Positions 37,850 through 47,497 of a DNA stretch of 64,000 nucleotides are shown here, in pieces (position 1 is the first letter of the stretch; every line of letters begins with the position of its first letter). Below the pieces are notes generated by a model. The model was given only the letters and a program-made list of their open reading frames with translations, was not told where the DNA came from and did no database searches. The translations under genes and the position numbers were made by a program. Origin of the DNA: CAVPTL01 sp963729195 (GTDB lineage: Bacteria > Actinomycetota > Thermoleophilia > Gaiellales > JAICJC01); assembly GCA_963729195.1 (NCBI GenBank), contig CAVSNF010000020.1:434001-498000 (forward strand), given 5' to 3'.

Positions 37850-40800
37850 ATGGACATCACCGCACGTACCCCCGCGCCGGTGGGAGCCGACCTGGCGATC
37901 GAGCTCTTGCTGGCGAGTCCGGAGGTCGAGGCCTTCGGCCGTCGCACCGCAACCGAGGTCACCCGAGCCCGGGTGTCGGCCGCGTTGATGCCGGCGCTGG
38001 CGGCTGCGCTGTGGAAGCTGCGCGACGCCGAGGGCGCCCGGGCGCTGGCCGTGCTGGTCTCTGACGACGACGCCGCTCGGTCGCTGGCGGAGGATGTCGG
38101 GCAGTACCTTCCGGGGGTTCCGGTCGGCTACCTGCCGTCTCGGGGAGCGATCTACGGCAGTGGCCTGGAGCCGGCAGCCCACCTGGTGGGCGAGCGCCAC
38201 CGCGCGCTGCAGGTGCTGTCCCGCGGTGGGTTGGTGGCGGTATCGGCCGACGCGTTGATCGAGCGGGTGGCGCCTGCGGCCGACCGACCGGCGCCGATCG
38301 TGGTCAGCGCCGGCGAGGAGGTTGACTTCGACGGTCTGGTGCAGGCGCTCTCCGCGGGCGGGCTACGAGCGCACCCACAACGTCGCAGGAGCGGGGAGAG
38401 TTCTCGGTGCGGGGCGGGCTGATCGACGTGTTCGCGTCCACCGGGCGCGAGCCGATCCGGATCGAGCTGTTCGGCGACCAGGTGGAGCGGGTGTCGGCCT
38501 TCTCGCTGTTCACCCAGCGGTCGCTGCGGGATCTCGGGCGGATCGAGCTGTATCCCGCCGCCGAGCAGAGCGACCGCCCGGCCGGCTGGGGGCAGGGGGA
38601 TGAGCCTGACATTCCGGCGGGCATGGTGGCGCTGACCGAGGAGTTGGTGGCACAGGCGGGCGTGGTGGCGTGGAATCCCGACGCGCTGGTGGCGGAGGTC
38701 AAAGAGGCCCAGCAGGAGGTGGCCGATCGCCTGCGTGACGGTCAGGTGCGCGCCCGCGGGTACGTCTCGGCCGATCGGGTGGCGACGCTGATCGAGTCCT
38801 GCGCGGCGTTGGAGGAGATGCCGCTTGGGGCAGCCGGTGAGCTTCGAGGCCCAGCCGCCGGCGCTGGCTTCGGTGGGGATCTCCGAGGCCGAGAACGAGC
38901 TGCGCGCGCTGGTGCGGGCCGGGTACCGCGTGCTGGTGTGCTTCCCGCATCCCGGTGAGGCCGAGCGCACGCGGCTGGCGCTTCGCCGGGTGGAGGCCGA
39001 GGCGCCCGGTGAGGGCGGCGCGTTCACCGAGCCGGGAGTGCGATTCGTGCTCTCGAATCTCCGCCACGGGTTCGTTGCGCCGTCGCTGGGGGTGGCGGTG
39101 CTGCCGTCGGTGCAGCTGTTCCGGCGGCGGGGTGCGCGCGGCCCGGCCCGCATCGGGCGGGCGCTGGCCACCGTCTCGGATCTCCGCGCCGGCGACTACG
39201 TGGTGCATGAGGATCACGGCGTGGGCCGCTTCGTCCGCTTCGACACCAAGGAGGTGGCAGGAGTCGTCCGCGACTACCTGTATCTCGAGTTCAAGGGCGA
39301 GGATCGGCTGTACGTGCCGCACGACCAGCTGGCCAAGGTCAGCCGCTACGTGGGCTCCGACGGCCGCGCTCCGGCGCTCAGCAAACTTGGCGGCAAGGCC
39401 TGGCAGACGCTCAAGACCAGGGCTCGGGTGGCGGTGCGCGAACTGGCCGGCGAGCTGCTGGCGCTGTACGCCCGTCGCCAGCATGTGACCAAGGCCCCGA
39501 TCGAATCCGAGAGTGAATGGATGGCACGGCTGGAGGAGGGCTTCCCGTTCGAGGAGACCGATGATCAGCGCACCGCCATCGACATCGTGTTCGAGGAGCT
39601 CGAGTCCGACCGGCCGATGGATCGGCTGGTGTGCGGGGACGTCGGTTTCGGCAAGACCGAGGTCGCCCTGCGGGCGGCGTTCAAGGTGGCCACCGCCGGC
39701 CGGCAGGTGCTGATGCTGGTGCCGACCACGATCCTTGCCCAGCAGCACGCCGCCACCTTCCGGGATCGGTTTCGCGACTTCCCGGTGCGGGTCGAGATGG
39801 TGTCGCGGTTTCGCTCGGCCGGCGAGGTCAAGAAGGTGCTGGCGGAGTACGCCGAGGGCAAGGTGGACGTGCTGGTCGGCACCCACCGGGTGCTGTCGCG
39901 CGACGTCGTGCCGCAGAACCTGGGGCTGGTGGTGGTGGACGAGGAGCAGCGCTTCGGCGTCGCCCAGAAGGAGCTCCTGCGGCAGCTGCGGTTGGAGGTG
40001 GACGTGCTGTCGATGTCGGCCACACCGATTCCGCGAACGCTGCACATGAGCCTTTCCGGCCTTCGCGACATCACCGTGATCACCACCCCGCCGCGCGGCC
40101 GCCATCCCATCAAGACGCATGTGGGCGAGTTCGATCCCGAGCTGATCGCCACCGCCTTGCGGCGCGAGGCCGCGCGGGAGGGCCAGTCGTTCTACCTGCA
40201 CAACCGCGTCGAGACGATCGACGAGGCGGCCGAGCGGGTGCGCAGCTGGGTGCCGGAGCTGCGCGTCGGCGTCGCCCACGGCCAGATGACGGAGCGCTCC
40301 CTCGAGGGCGTGATGATGAAGTTCCTGCGCGGGGACTTCGACGTGCTGGTATCGACCACCATCATCGAATCGGGACTCGACATCCCGCAGGCCAACACGC
40401 TGGTGGTGGAGCGGTCGGACATGCTCGGCCTGGCCCAGCTCTACCAGATCCGCGGCCGGGTCGGCCGTTCGGACGCGGTCGCGCACGCCTACCTGTTCTA
40501 TCCCGACCAGCGAGAGCTGAGCGAGGAGGCCCGGCACCGGCTGTCCACGCTGGCCGACTACACCGAGCTGGGATCGGGCTATCGCATCGCCATGCGCGAC
40601 CTGGAGCTGCGTGGTGCCGGCAACCTGCTCGGCGACGAGCAATCGGGACATGTGGCCGCGATCGGGTTTGAGCTGTACTGCGAGCTGCTGGCCGAGGCGG
40701 TGGCCGAGCTGCAGGGCGAGAGCCTGCCGCCGACCCGGGCGGTGCGGGTGGATGCTCATGTCGACGCCTACGTGCCCGCGGAGTATGTGCCGCTGGAGGC

Positions 40801-41191
40801 GGTCAAGGTGGATCTGCACCGGCGGGTGGCGCTGGCGACCGATCGCTCCTCGCTGCGCGAACTTGTGGCCGAGCTCACCGATCGCTTCGGGCCGGTGCCC
40901 CAGCCGGTCGCAAACCTGATCGCGATTCAGGAAGCTCGTCTGGTGGCGGCCGAGTTGGGGGCGAACTCGGTGTCGCTGCGCGGCGGGAAATTCACGGTGG
41001 GGCCGATACGCCTGTCGTCGTCGGAGGTGCGCGCGCTGCGTGATGCGCATGCCGATGCGCTGTATACGGTGGCCAAGAATGAGGTGTCCGTCAGAGTCGC
41101 TCCAATTAACTCCACATCTCCGGTGCCGATGATGGTTGGACTGGAAATTCTCGATGCTATAGTGGAAATCCGCCGCGCACTCGCGGCGTAG
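37850..41191 (+). CDS. mfd: transcription-repair coupling factor Mfd (frame-broken in N-terminal third)
   Basis: DNA translocase that removes RNA polymerase stalled at lesions and recruits UvrA. The N-terminal UvrB-like module (YLPSRGAIYGSGLEPAAHLV; after breaks near 38362 and 38395, GEFSVRGGLIDVFASTGREPIRIELFGDQVE) is followed by the RNAP-interacting domain (GDYVVHEDHGVGRFV, DYLYLEFKGEDRLYVP). RecG-like motors: DRLVCGDVGFGKTEVALRAAF (Walker A), VDEEQRFGV, SMSATPIPRTL, VSTTIIESGLDIPQANTLV and QIRGRVGRSDA. The C-terminal TRCF domain ends EILDAIVEIRRALAA. A third break near 38825. All three are single-base insertions. Length about 1,113 residues, normal. Confidence 0.95.
41136..41163 (+). promoter_or_regulatory. 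sigma70-type promoter TTGGAC-16-TATAGT
   Basis: TTGGAC (41136-41141) and TATAGT (41158-41163), 16 bp apart, inside the last codons of mfd and 37 bp before the SurA-like start. This is the best two-box promoter in the window. Confidence 0.6.
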
Positions 41192-41200
41192 TTCGTTCTA

Positions 41201-42276
41201 ATGACCCGACTTCTCAAAACACTTCCCCTGGTCTTGCTGGTCGTGGCCGCAGTTGCATGCGGCTCGTCCTCGAGCTCATCCTCGCTGTCCGAGCGACGAT
41301 GTGGCAGTGGTCAACGGTCAGCACATCACCAAGGCGCAACTCGACCAGCAGATCGCACTGGTGGTCGCAAGCGCCAAGGCCCAGCGGTCAGACAGTGCCC
41401 AAGCCGGGGTCGACCGACTACAAGCAAAAGGTGATCCAGCCGTCGTTGCAGCAGCTCGTGCAGAACGCCGAGTTCGACATGATTGCGGAGGACATGAAGC
41501 TCTCTGTCAGCGATGCAGAAGTGACGAAAGCGATTAACTCCCTGGTAAAGCAGAACTACGGCGGCGATCAATCGAAGTTCCAGGCCGACTTGAAAAAGTA
41601 TGGCTTCACGCCTGCGCAGTTCAATGCTGTTGCACATAACAGATTGCTTCAGAACAAGGTCGCAACATCAGTCAGAAATGACCTCACACTTACACCTGCT
41701 CAGCTGAAAGCGAAGTACGACAAGAGCCCGCAGACGTTTGGTGACGCGCGCGATGTGCACTACATGCTGTGGGCATCCAAGGCCAAGGCAGACGCTGCCC
41801 TCGCGAAGCTCAACTCGGGTGTCTCCGAGGCCAAGGCGGCGACCGGTTCGATCGACGCCGATACCACCCACGGCACGGCCGGTTTCACCGCCGCGTCGGG
41901 CGCCGGGCTGATGGACGCAAACTTTCAGAAGGCGGCATTCCAGCTGCCGAACGGTGCCTGGGGACAGCCGGTCGAGGCCAACCCCGCCTACGCCAAGACC
42001 AACCTGGCCGGGCAGTGCAAGCCCAAGTGCTACTTCCTGATCAACCCCATCAGTGACGCGCTGAAGTCGGGCACCGACGCGGCCTATGCCAAGCTCAAGG
42101 ACATGGTCGCCGGCAAGTACAACCCGTCCGCCCAGACGGTCGACTCCGAGGTCAACTCCAAGATTGTGGCGCTGCTCGACGCGTTCAAGAAGAAGACCGA
42201 GTACGCCACTGGGTACGCACCTCCGGCTGCGCTCACCAGCCCGACGACGACGTCGTCCACCGGCGCAACCACGTAA
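41201..42276 (+). CDS. SurA/PpiC-like peptidyl-prolyl isomerase lipoprotein (frame-broken)
   Basis: Starts at ATG 41201 with a lipoprotein signal (TRLLKTLPLVLLVVAAVACGSSSSS). After +1 breaks near 41293 and 41395: DVAVVNGQHITKAQLDQQIA and QPSLQQLVQNAEFDMIAEDMKLSVSDAEVTKAI, the SurA N-terminal chaperone helices. Then comes a parvulin-like part (DVHYMLWASKAKADAALAKL, GTAGFTAASGAGLMDANFQKAAFQLPNG). The isomerase domain is weakly conserved and interrupted by two Cys (GQCKPKCYFL), so it may be a chaperone rather than an active isomerase. Likely helps fold secreted proteins outside the membrane. The segment about 41480-41720 is visibly less GC-rich than its neighbours. Confidence 0.8.
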
Positions 42277-42285
42277 CATCGGCTG

Positions 42286-43515
42286 ATGGCCACGCTGGTT
42301 GCTCTGGGGCCCGGCCATCCTGATCTGATCCCGCTGGCCTCCTGGCGCGTGATCGAGGCCGCCGGGCCGGTCGCCACCCCTGCCGACGAGCCCCTGCGCG
42401 AGTGGCTGGGCAGCAAGGGGATCGCGCTGGCGGATGACTCACCGGTGGTCGCGGCGTCGGGGCCGCGGCTGCGGCAGCTGTGGGCCGACCATCCGTGGGA
42501 CGAGACCGTCCCCGCGGGCGACGCCTTCGCAACGGTGCTCCTGTGCGACGCGTTGGTGGGGTTGCAGCAGTTGACCGTGCGGCTGCGCAGCGACTGTCCC
42601 TGGGACCGCGAGCAGACGGTGGCGACGATCGTGCCGCACACCATCGAGGAGGCCTACGAGACGGCCGAGGCGGCCGCCGACGGCCCCGGGCCGAAGCTGA
42701 TCGACGAGCTGGGCGATCTGCTGTTTCAGAGCTTCTTCCTGGCGCTGCTGTGCGCCGAGGCCGGCGCCGGCGACCTGGCCGACGTGGCCGAGGGGATCAC
42801 CATCAAGCTGATTCGCCGGCACCCGCACGTGTTCGGCGAGCGCGAGGCCGCCACGGCCGGTGAGGTGCGCCGAAACTGGGAGCAGATCAAGCGCGACGAC
42901 GAGGGCCGCGACGGCATCTTTCACGACGTGCCGGGAGTGCTGCCGGGACTGCTCTTTGCCCGCAAGCTGCAGCGGCGGGCGTCGGCGGTGGGCTTTGACT
43001 GGGACGCCTGGGACGGCGCCTGGGGCGATCTGGCCGACGAGCTGCGGGAGCTGCGAGAGGCGCTCGATGCCGCCCCTGCGCCGCGGGCAGAGCACGAGCC
43101 CGACGGCGCCGTCGTGCACGAGCTGGGCGACCTCCTGTTTGCGGCCGTGAACGTCGCCCGCCACGCCAACGTCGACCCCGAGCTGGCGCTGCGCGCGGCC
43201 GCGAATCGCTTCCGCACCCGGGTGGAGCTGGCCGCGGACCTGGCCGAAAACGCCGGCGACGTCTGGGCCGACCTGGATCTCGAGGCCCAAGACGCCTGGT
43301 ACCGCCAAGCCAAAGCCGTGAATAAAGGTGCCATTCTCATTCACGAGGCTGCCGTGCCGAGCCGCTGCGTACTCGACGTGCTACCATCGTCGCTCGCGGC
43401 TCGATCCTGCCACAGGCCACGCCTGCGCCTCAGGCGCATCGTAGCGGTGGTGAATAACGGTGCCAGGCACCGTTATTCACCACCCGCTCTGGCGGTTAGT
43501 ATCCGGCCCCGATGA
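42286..43515 (+). CDS. mazG: MazG nucleoside triphosphate pyrophosphohydrolase with N-terminal methylase remnant and extended C-terminus
   Basis: House-cleaning NTP pyrophosphatase. Residues 1-90 (VALGPGHPDLIPLASWRVIE) look like a shrunken tetrapyrrole-methylase domain as in YabN, too short to be active. Two MazG helical domains follow: LRSDCPWDREQTVATIVPHT-IEEAYETAEA with DELGDLLFQSFF, and a second with ELRELREAL and HELGDLLFAAVNVARH; the EExxE/ExxD metal residues are present in the first. Normal MazG ends near AWYRQAKA (about 43317). Here the frame continues through two palindrome copies (43318, 43450) to TGA 43515, adding about 65 residues with VNNGARHRYS encoded by the repeat. The extension is probably not native. 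Confidence 0.9.
   Translation: MATLVALGPGHPDLIPLASWRVIEAAGPVATPADEPLREWLGSKGIALADDSPVVAASGPRLRQLWADHPWDETVPAGDAFATVLLCDALVGLQQLTVRLRSDCPWDREQTVATIVPHTIEEAYETAEAAADGPGPKLIDELGDLLFQSFFLALLCAEAGAGDLADVAEGITIKLIRRHPHVFGEREAATAGEVRRNWEQIKRDDEGRDGIFHDVPGVLPGLLFARKLQRRASAVGFDWDAWDGAWGDLADELRELREALDAAPAPRAEHEPDGAVVHELGDLLFAAVNVARHANVDPELALRAAANRFRTRVELAADLAENAGDVWADLDLEAQDAWYRQAKAVNKGAILIHEAAVPSRCVLDVLPSSLAARSCHRPRLRLRRIVAVVNNGARHRYSPPALAVSIRPR
43318..43344. repeat. decayed palindrome relative (copy 4a)
   Basis: Left arm GTGAATAAAGGTGCC intact (one A fewer than the AAAAGG type), right arm reduced to TTCTCATTCAC. It lies exactly where the conserved MazG sequence stops, so it may mark the original gene end. 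Confidence 0.7.
43450..43480. repeat. 31-bp perfect palindrome, copy 4 (AACGG type)
   Basis: Identical to copy 1 over all 31 bases, and shares its upstream flank TAGCGGTG. Sits between mazG and eno, 16 bp before the eno -10 element. Confidence 0.95.
43497..43502 (+). promoter_or_regulatory. -10 element TAGTAT of eno
   Basis: TAGTAT ends 9 bp before ATG 43512, predicting a leader of about 2-3 nt. The expected -35 position falls at the end of the palindrome (43475-43480). Confidence 0.5.
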
Positions 43516-44789
43516 GCTCGATCACCTCAGTCAGCGGCCGTGAGATTCTGGATTCGCGGGGAAATCCGACGGTCGAGGTAGAGGTCGTGCTGGAGTCGGG
43601 CGCACACGCCCGCGCCGCTGTTCCCAGCGGTGCCTCCACCGGAGCCTTCGAAGCGGTCGAGCTGCGCGACGGCGACCCCAACCGCTACGGCGGCAAGGGC
43701 GTGCTGCAGGCGGTTTCGCATGTGAACTCGTCGATCGCCACGGTGGTCACCGGCATGGACGCCTCCGACCAGCGCGCGATCGACTCGGCCATGATCGAGC
43801 TGGACGGCACCGCCAACAAGGCCCACCTCGGCGCAAACGCTGTGCTCGGCACCTCGCTGGCGGTGGCCAAGGCGGCCGCAGCCGAATCGGGCCTGTCGCT
43901 GTTTCGCTCCCTCGGCGGAGCCACCGCCACCACCCTGCCGGTGCCGATGATGAACGTGATCAACGGCGGCGCCCACGCCGACAACACCATCGACCTGCAG
44001 GAGTTCATGGTCGTGCCGGTGGGCGCCGACAGCTTCTCGGAGGCGCTGCGGATCGGCGCCGAGACGTTCCACGCGCTGAAGGCGCTGCTGCACCGCCGAG
44101 GTCTCTCCACCGCGGTCGGCGACGAGGGCGGATTTGCACCCGACCTGGCTTCTTCGGAGGAGGCGATCGAGGCCATCCTGGAGGCGGCAGAGGCCGCCGG
44201 GCACCGCGACCGGATCGCGATCGCGCTGGATCCGGCCTCGACCGAGCTCTTCAGCGACGGCAGCTACACGTTCGAGGGGCGCACCGTCACCAGCCAGGGG
44301 ATGGTGGAGTTCTACGCCGAGCTGGTGGAGCGGTTTCCGATCGTCTCGATCGAGGACGGCCTGGCCGAGGACGACTGGGAGGGCTGGCGGTTGCTGACCG
44401 AGCGGCTCGGCGACGCCGTCCAGCTGGTCGGCGATGATCTGTTCGTGACCAACGTCGAGCGGCTGCAGCGCGGGATCGATGAGGGATGCGCCAACTCCAT
44501 CCTGGTCAAGGTCAACCAGATCGGCTCGCTTTCCGAGACGCTGGATGCGATCCGGCTTGCCCACGACGCCGGCTATAGCGCGGTGATGTCGCACCGCTCG
44601 GGCGAGACCGAGGATGTGACCATCGCCGATCTCGCGGTTGCGACCGGCTGCGGCCAGATCAAGACCGGGGCCCCGTCACGCACCGATCGGGTGGCCAAGT
44701 ACAACCAGCTTCTGCGGATCGAAGCCGAGCTGGGCGAGGCTGCGCACTATCCCGGCCGGGAGGCGTTCGTCGCGGCCGTCGGGCGGTGA
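43512..44789 (+). CDS. eno: enolase
   Basis: Intact, 425 residues. Converts 2-phosphoglycerate to phosphoenolpyruvate. SVSGREILDSRGNPTVEVEV, VPSGASTGAFEAVELRDGD (mobile loop), NVINGGAHADNTIDLQEFMV, TAVGDEGGFAPDL, catalytic Glu in VSIEDGLAEDDWEGW, metal Asp in LVGDDLFVTN, catalytic Lys in SILVKVNQIGSLSET and VMSHRSGETEDVTIADLAV. Stop overlaps pyk as GTGA, so the two glycolytic genes are translationally coupled. Confidence 0.97.
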   Translation: MSSITSVSGREILDSRGNPTVEVEVVLESGAHARAAVPSGASTGAFEAVELRDGDPNRYGGKGVLQAVSHVNSSIATVVTGMDASDQRAIDSAMIELDGTANKAHLGANAVLGTSLAVAKAAAAESGLSLFRSLGGATATTLPVPMMNVINGGAHADNTIDLQEFMVVPVGADSFSEALRIGAETFHALKALLHRRGLSTAVGDEGGFAPDLASSEEAIEAILEAAEAAGHRDRIAIALDPASTELFSDGSYTFEGRTVTSQGMVEFYAELVERFPIVSIEDGLAEDDWEGWRLLTERLGDAVQLVGDDLFVTNVERLQRGIDEGCANSILVKVNQIGSLSETLDAIRLAHDAGYSAVMSHRSGETEDVTIADLAVATGCGQIKTGAPSRTDRVAKYNQLLRIEAELGEAAHYPGREAFVAAVGR

Positions 44790-46204
44790 ACAGGCCCACC
44801 GCCAGGCACACCAAGATCGTCTGCACGATCGGCCCGGCGACCGATTCCCCGGAGATGATCGAGCAGCTGGCGTGGACCGGCATGGATGCCGCCCGGCTGA
44901 ACTTCTCGCACGGCGACCACGACACTCACCGCCGGGTGATCCAGTGCGGTGCGCCGCGCCCAGGACCTGATCGGCCGGCCGCTGGCGGTGATCGCCGACC
45001 TGCAGGGACCCAAGATCAGAATCGGCCCGCTGGAGGCGCCGATCACCGTCCAGCCGGGCGACACGATGATGCTGGCGCCGGCCGGTGAGGGCCATCCTGG
45101 AGACTTCGAGATCACCTTCCCCGAGCTGCCGGAGGTCGTCTCCGCAGGCTCGGAGATCCTGATCAACGACGGCTTGGTGCGATGCGGGTGGTGGACACCG
45201 CCGGCCCGCGGGTCGGAGTCGAGAGTCGAGGTGGGCGGTCTGATCTCGAGCGGCAAGGGCGTCAATCTGCCCGGGCACCCATCTGCCGATTCCGTCGCTC
45301 ACCCCCAAGGATCTCGACGACCTCGCATTCGCCCTGGAGAACGGGGTCGACTACGTCGCGCTGTCGTTTGTGCGCCGCGCCGACGACGTCGCCGACCTGT
45401 GCGAGCGGGTGGCTGCGGCGGGTTCTCCCGCCCGCGTGATCGCCAAGATCGAGAAGGCCGAGGCGATCGACGACCTGGAGGCGATCGTGCAGGTCTCCGA
45501 CGCGGTCATGGTCGCACGCGGCGATCTTGGCGTCGAGATCGGCGCGCCGGACGTACCGCTGCTGCAGAAGCTGATCATCCGATCGGCCCGAGACAGCGGG
45601 TGTACGGTGATCACCGCCACCCAGATGCTGGAGACGATGGTGCACCAGCCCGAGCCGACCCGCGCGGAGGCGTCGGACGTGGCCAACGCCGTGCTGGACG
45701 GGACATCTGCGGTGATGCTCTCGGGCGAGACCGCCGCCGGTCGCTACCCGCTGGAGGCGGTGGCGATGATGAACCGGATCGTGCGGGCGGTCGAGCCGTC
45801 GCTGTCGTATCACCAGGTCGGTCGCGAGAGCCTCGGGCTCGATGGGATCGATCCTGTCGCACGCGGCCTGCGACATCGCCGAGGATCTCGAAGCCTCGGC
45901 GATCGCGGTGCCAACCCAGTCGGGCTCGACCGCTCGCCAGGTCTCCCGGTACCGGCCGCGGCGCCCGATTCTGGCCGCCTCGCCGGATCCCGGTGTGCTG
46001 CAGCAGCTGGCGCTGGACTGGGCGGTGGTGCCGCTGGTGATCGAGCCGTCCGAGACGCTGGAGGAGCTGTGGAAGCGCACGGTGGACGCCGCGGTTGCCA
46101 GCGGGCTGGTGGGCCCGGGCGAGTCGGTGGTGCTGACCGGCGGCACGCATCTCAACACGCCCGGAGCCACCAACCACATCCTGGTGCACGTCGTCCGCGA
46201 CTGA
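44786..46204 (+). CDS. pyk: pyruvate kinase (frame-broken)
   Basis: Final glycolytic ATP-forming step. GTG 44786: RPTARHTKIVCTIGPATDSP and GMDAARLNFSHGDHDTH; after a +1 break near 44955, RPLAVIADLQGPKIRIGPLE and the B domain; breaks near 45177, 45230 and 45285; then LTPKDLDDLAFALENGVDYV, ARVIAKIEKAEAIDDLEAIV (catalytic Lys), VSDAVMVARGDLGVEIGAPDV, VITATQMLETMVHQPEPTRAE and DGTSAVMLSGETAAGRYPLEAV. A last break near 45845 leads to the C-terminal domain ILSHAACDIAEDLEASAIAV ending NHILVHVVRD. About 470 residues. Among the most heavily broken genes here, next to an intact eno. Confidence 0.93.
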
Positions 46205-46250
46205 GCGCGATGCGGGCAGGGATCCGCCCGGCGGCCGAGAAGGTGCGGGT

Positions 46251-46556
46251 GTGCCACGCTCACGTACCCGTGCAACCGGCGGCCTTCGGCTCGGCCGGAT
46301 CGCCGCCTTGGTGGTCGCGATCGTGATGATCGGCCTGTACGTCGGGCCCGTCCAGAAGTACTTACAGGTGTCGCGTGAGCTCAAGAGCCAGCGGGCCGAG
46401 CTGACTCGGCTGGAGCATCGCCACGCCGCGCTGACGGCCGAGAAGGCGCTGCTCGAGACCAAGCAGGGCGTGGTCATGCTGGCCCGCCGGTGCGGGTGGA
46501 TCTTCCCGGGGGAGCGTCCCTTGGTGGTCAAGAACATCTCCACCATCTGCTCGTAG
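46251..46556 (+). CDS. septum formation initiator DivIC/FtsB-like
   Basis: 101 residues from GTG 46251. A basic N-terminus (PRSRTRATGGLRLGR), one membrane helix (IAALVVAIVMIGLYVGPV), then a coiled coil (VSRELKSQRAELTRLEHRHAALTAEKALLE) and the FtsB-like tail VVMLARRCGWIFPGERPLVV. Topology and gene order (eno, pyk, divIC, DUF501) match actinobacterial FtsB/DivIC, which links FtsL and FtsQ in the divisome. Intact. Confidence 0.85.
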   Translation: MPRSRTRATGGLRLGRIAALVVAIVMIGLYVGPVQKYLQVSRELKSQRAELTRLEHRHAALTAEKALLETKQGVVMLARRCGWIFPGERPLVVKNISTICS

Positions 46557-46588
46557 AGAGATCATCTACCCTGCGGGAATCGGCGACC

Positions 46589-47064
46589 ATGAGATCCTGA
46601 CCAAGCAGCTGGGGCGCCCTCCGCGTGGGTTTTTGGGGGTGGCTGTGCGGTGTCCTTTCGGTCGTCCCGCGGTGGTGGAGCAGGCGTCGTATCTGCCCAC
46701 CGGCGAGCCGTTTCCGACCACCTACTACCTCACCTGTCCGTTCGCGGTCGAGCGGGTGGGCGCGTTGAGGCCGGTGGAGGAGTGGGTCGCTACGAGCAGC
46801 TGGTGGCGGGCGATGCTGCGATGCGCCGCTCGTGGCAGGCGGGCGCGGCCGACCAGCGGCGGCTGCGGCGTCCCGCGGCGGTGATGGCCGACGGCGGCGA
46901 CTCGCTGCAGCTCGGGATCGGCGGGACCGCCCGCGCCGGTGCGGTCAAGTGCCTGCACGCGCACGCGGCGTTCGCGCTGGCGCGACCCGGATATGCGTTG
47001 GGCGAGCGGATCGTGGAGGAGTGTGCCCCGCATGTATCCGGTCACGGAGTGCTGTTGCGCCTGA
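46589..47064 (+). CDS. DUF501 family protein (frame-broken)
   Basis: HEILTKQLGRPPRGFLGVAV, RCPFGRPAVVEQASYLPTGE, PFPTTYYLTCP, then after a break near 46760 EAGGGVGRYEQL, and GAVKCLHAHAAFALARPGYA with LGERIVEE; all hallmarks of DUF501, found next to divIC in actinobacteria. With one base removed near 47028 the end reads CAPMYPVTECCCA-stop (47062-47064). Six Cys and the His pair suggest metal or Fe-S binding. No clean start codon precedes EILTKQ; ATG 46589 needs a one-base change to be in frame. Function unknown. Confidence 0.75.
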
Positions 47065-47372
47065 CCGCCGAGACCCAGGTTGCGCTGATCGAGTGGGCCG
47101 AGGGCGCGCGGCGCGTCCGCGACCTGCAGGTGACCGCCGCCCGGCGGGCGGTGATCGATTCCGTCGTCGCCGAGATCGTGGCCGAGATCCGCCGGCGCAT
47201 CGGCGCCTCGTTCACCCTGAACGAGCTGGTACAGCTCTATCAGGATTCGGGTGCGTGGTGCCTCGAGGTGGCGATGCGCACCACCGATCTGCCGTGGGCG
47301 TACGACCTCTCACTCGTCCAAGCCGCCGCTTTCGATCGCTACTCGCGCGGCGCCGTCGACTACTACGAGTGA
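47049..47372 (+). CDS. conserved hypothetical helical protein
   Basis: About 107 residues from GTG 47049 (TTG 47055 also possible), overlapping the repaired DUF501 stop. Contains AVIDSVVAEIVAEIRRRIGA, FTLNELVQLYQDSGAWCLEV and a C-terminal WAYDLSLVQAAAFDRYSRGA. Proteins of this pattern follow DUF501 in some actinobacteria; all-helical, no catalytic signature. Function unknown. Confidence 0.65.
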   Translation: MLLRLTAETQVALIEWAEGARRVRDLQVTAARRAVIDSVVAEIVAEIRRRIGASFTLNELVQLYQDSGAWCLEVAMRTTDLPWAYDLSLVQAAAFDRYSRGAVDYYE

Positions 47373-47423
47373 GGCTGGCCCGTTGGGCCTGTGCCTCACG
47401 GCGCCTGTCGTGCATCGAAGTCA

Positions 47424-47452
47424 GTGAGAATTGCGCCAGGCACCAATTTCAC
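47424..47452. repeat. decayed palindrome relative (copy 5a)
   Basis: GTGAGAATTGCGCC, central A, GGCACCAATTTCAC: same length pattern and same CC-A-GG centre as the family but with mismatched arms. Lies 15 bp before the perfect copy at 47467. Confidence 0.65.
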
Positions 47453-47466
47453 TCAGGGCGTCGGTG

Positions 47467-47497
47467 GTGAATAACGGTGCCAGGCACCGTTATTCAC
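47467..47497. repeat. 31-bp perfect palindrome, copy 5 (AACGG type)
   Basis: Identical to copies 1 and 4, with the CGGTG upstream flank. Its right arm supplies the TAA stop (complement of 47490-47492) of the minus-strand gene next to it. Together with 47424-47452 it fills the gap between convergent genes. Confidence 0.95.
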
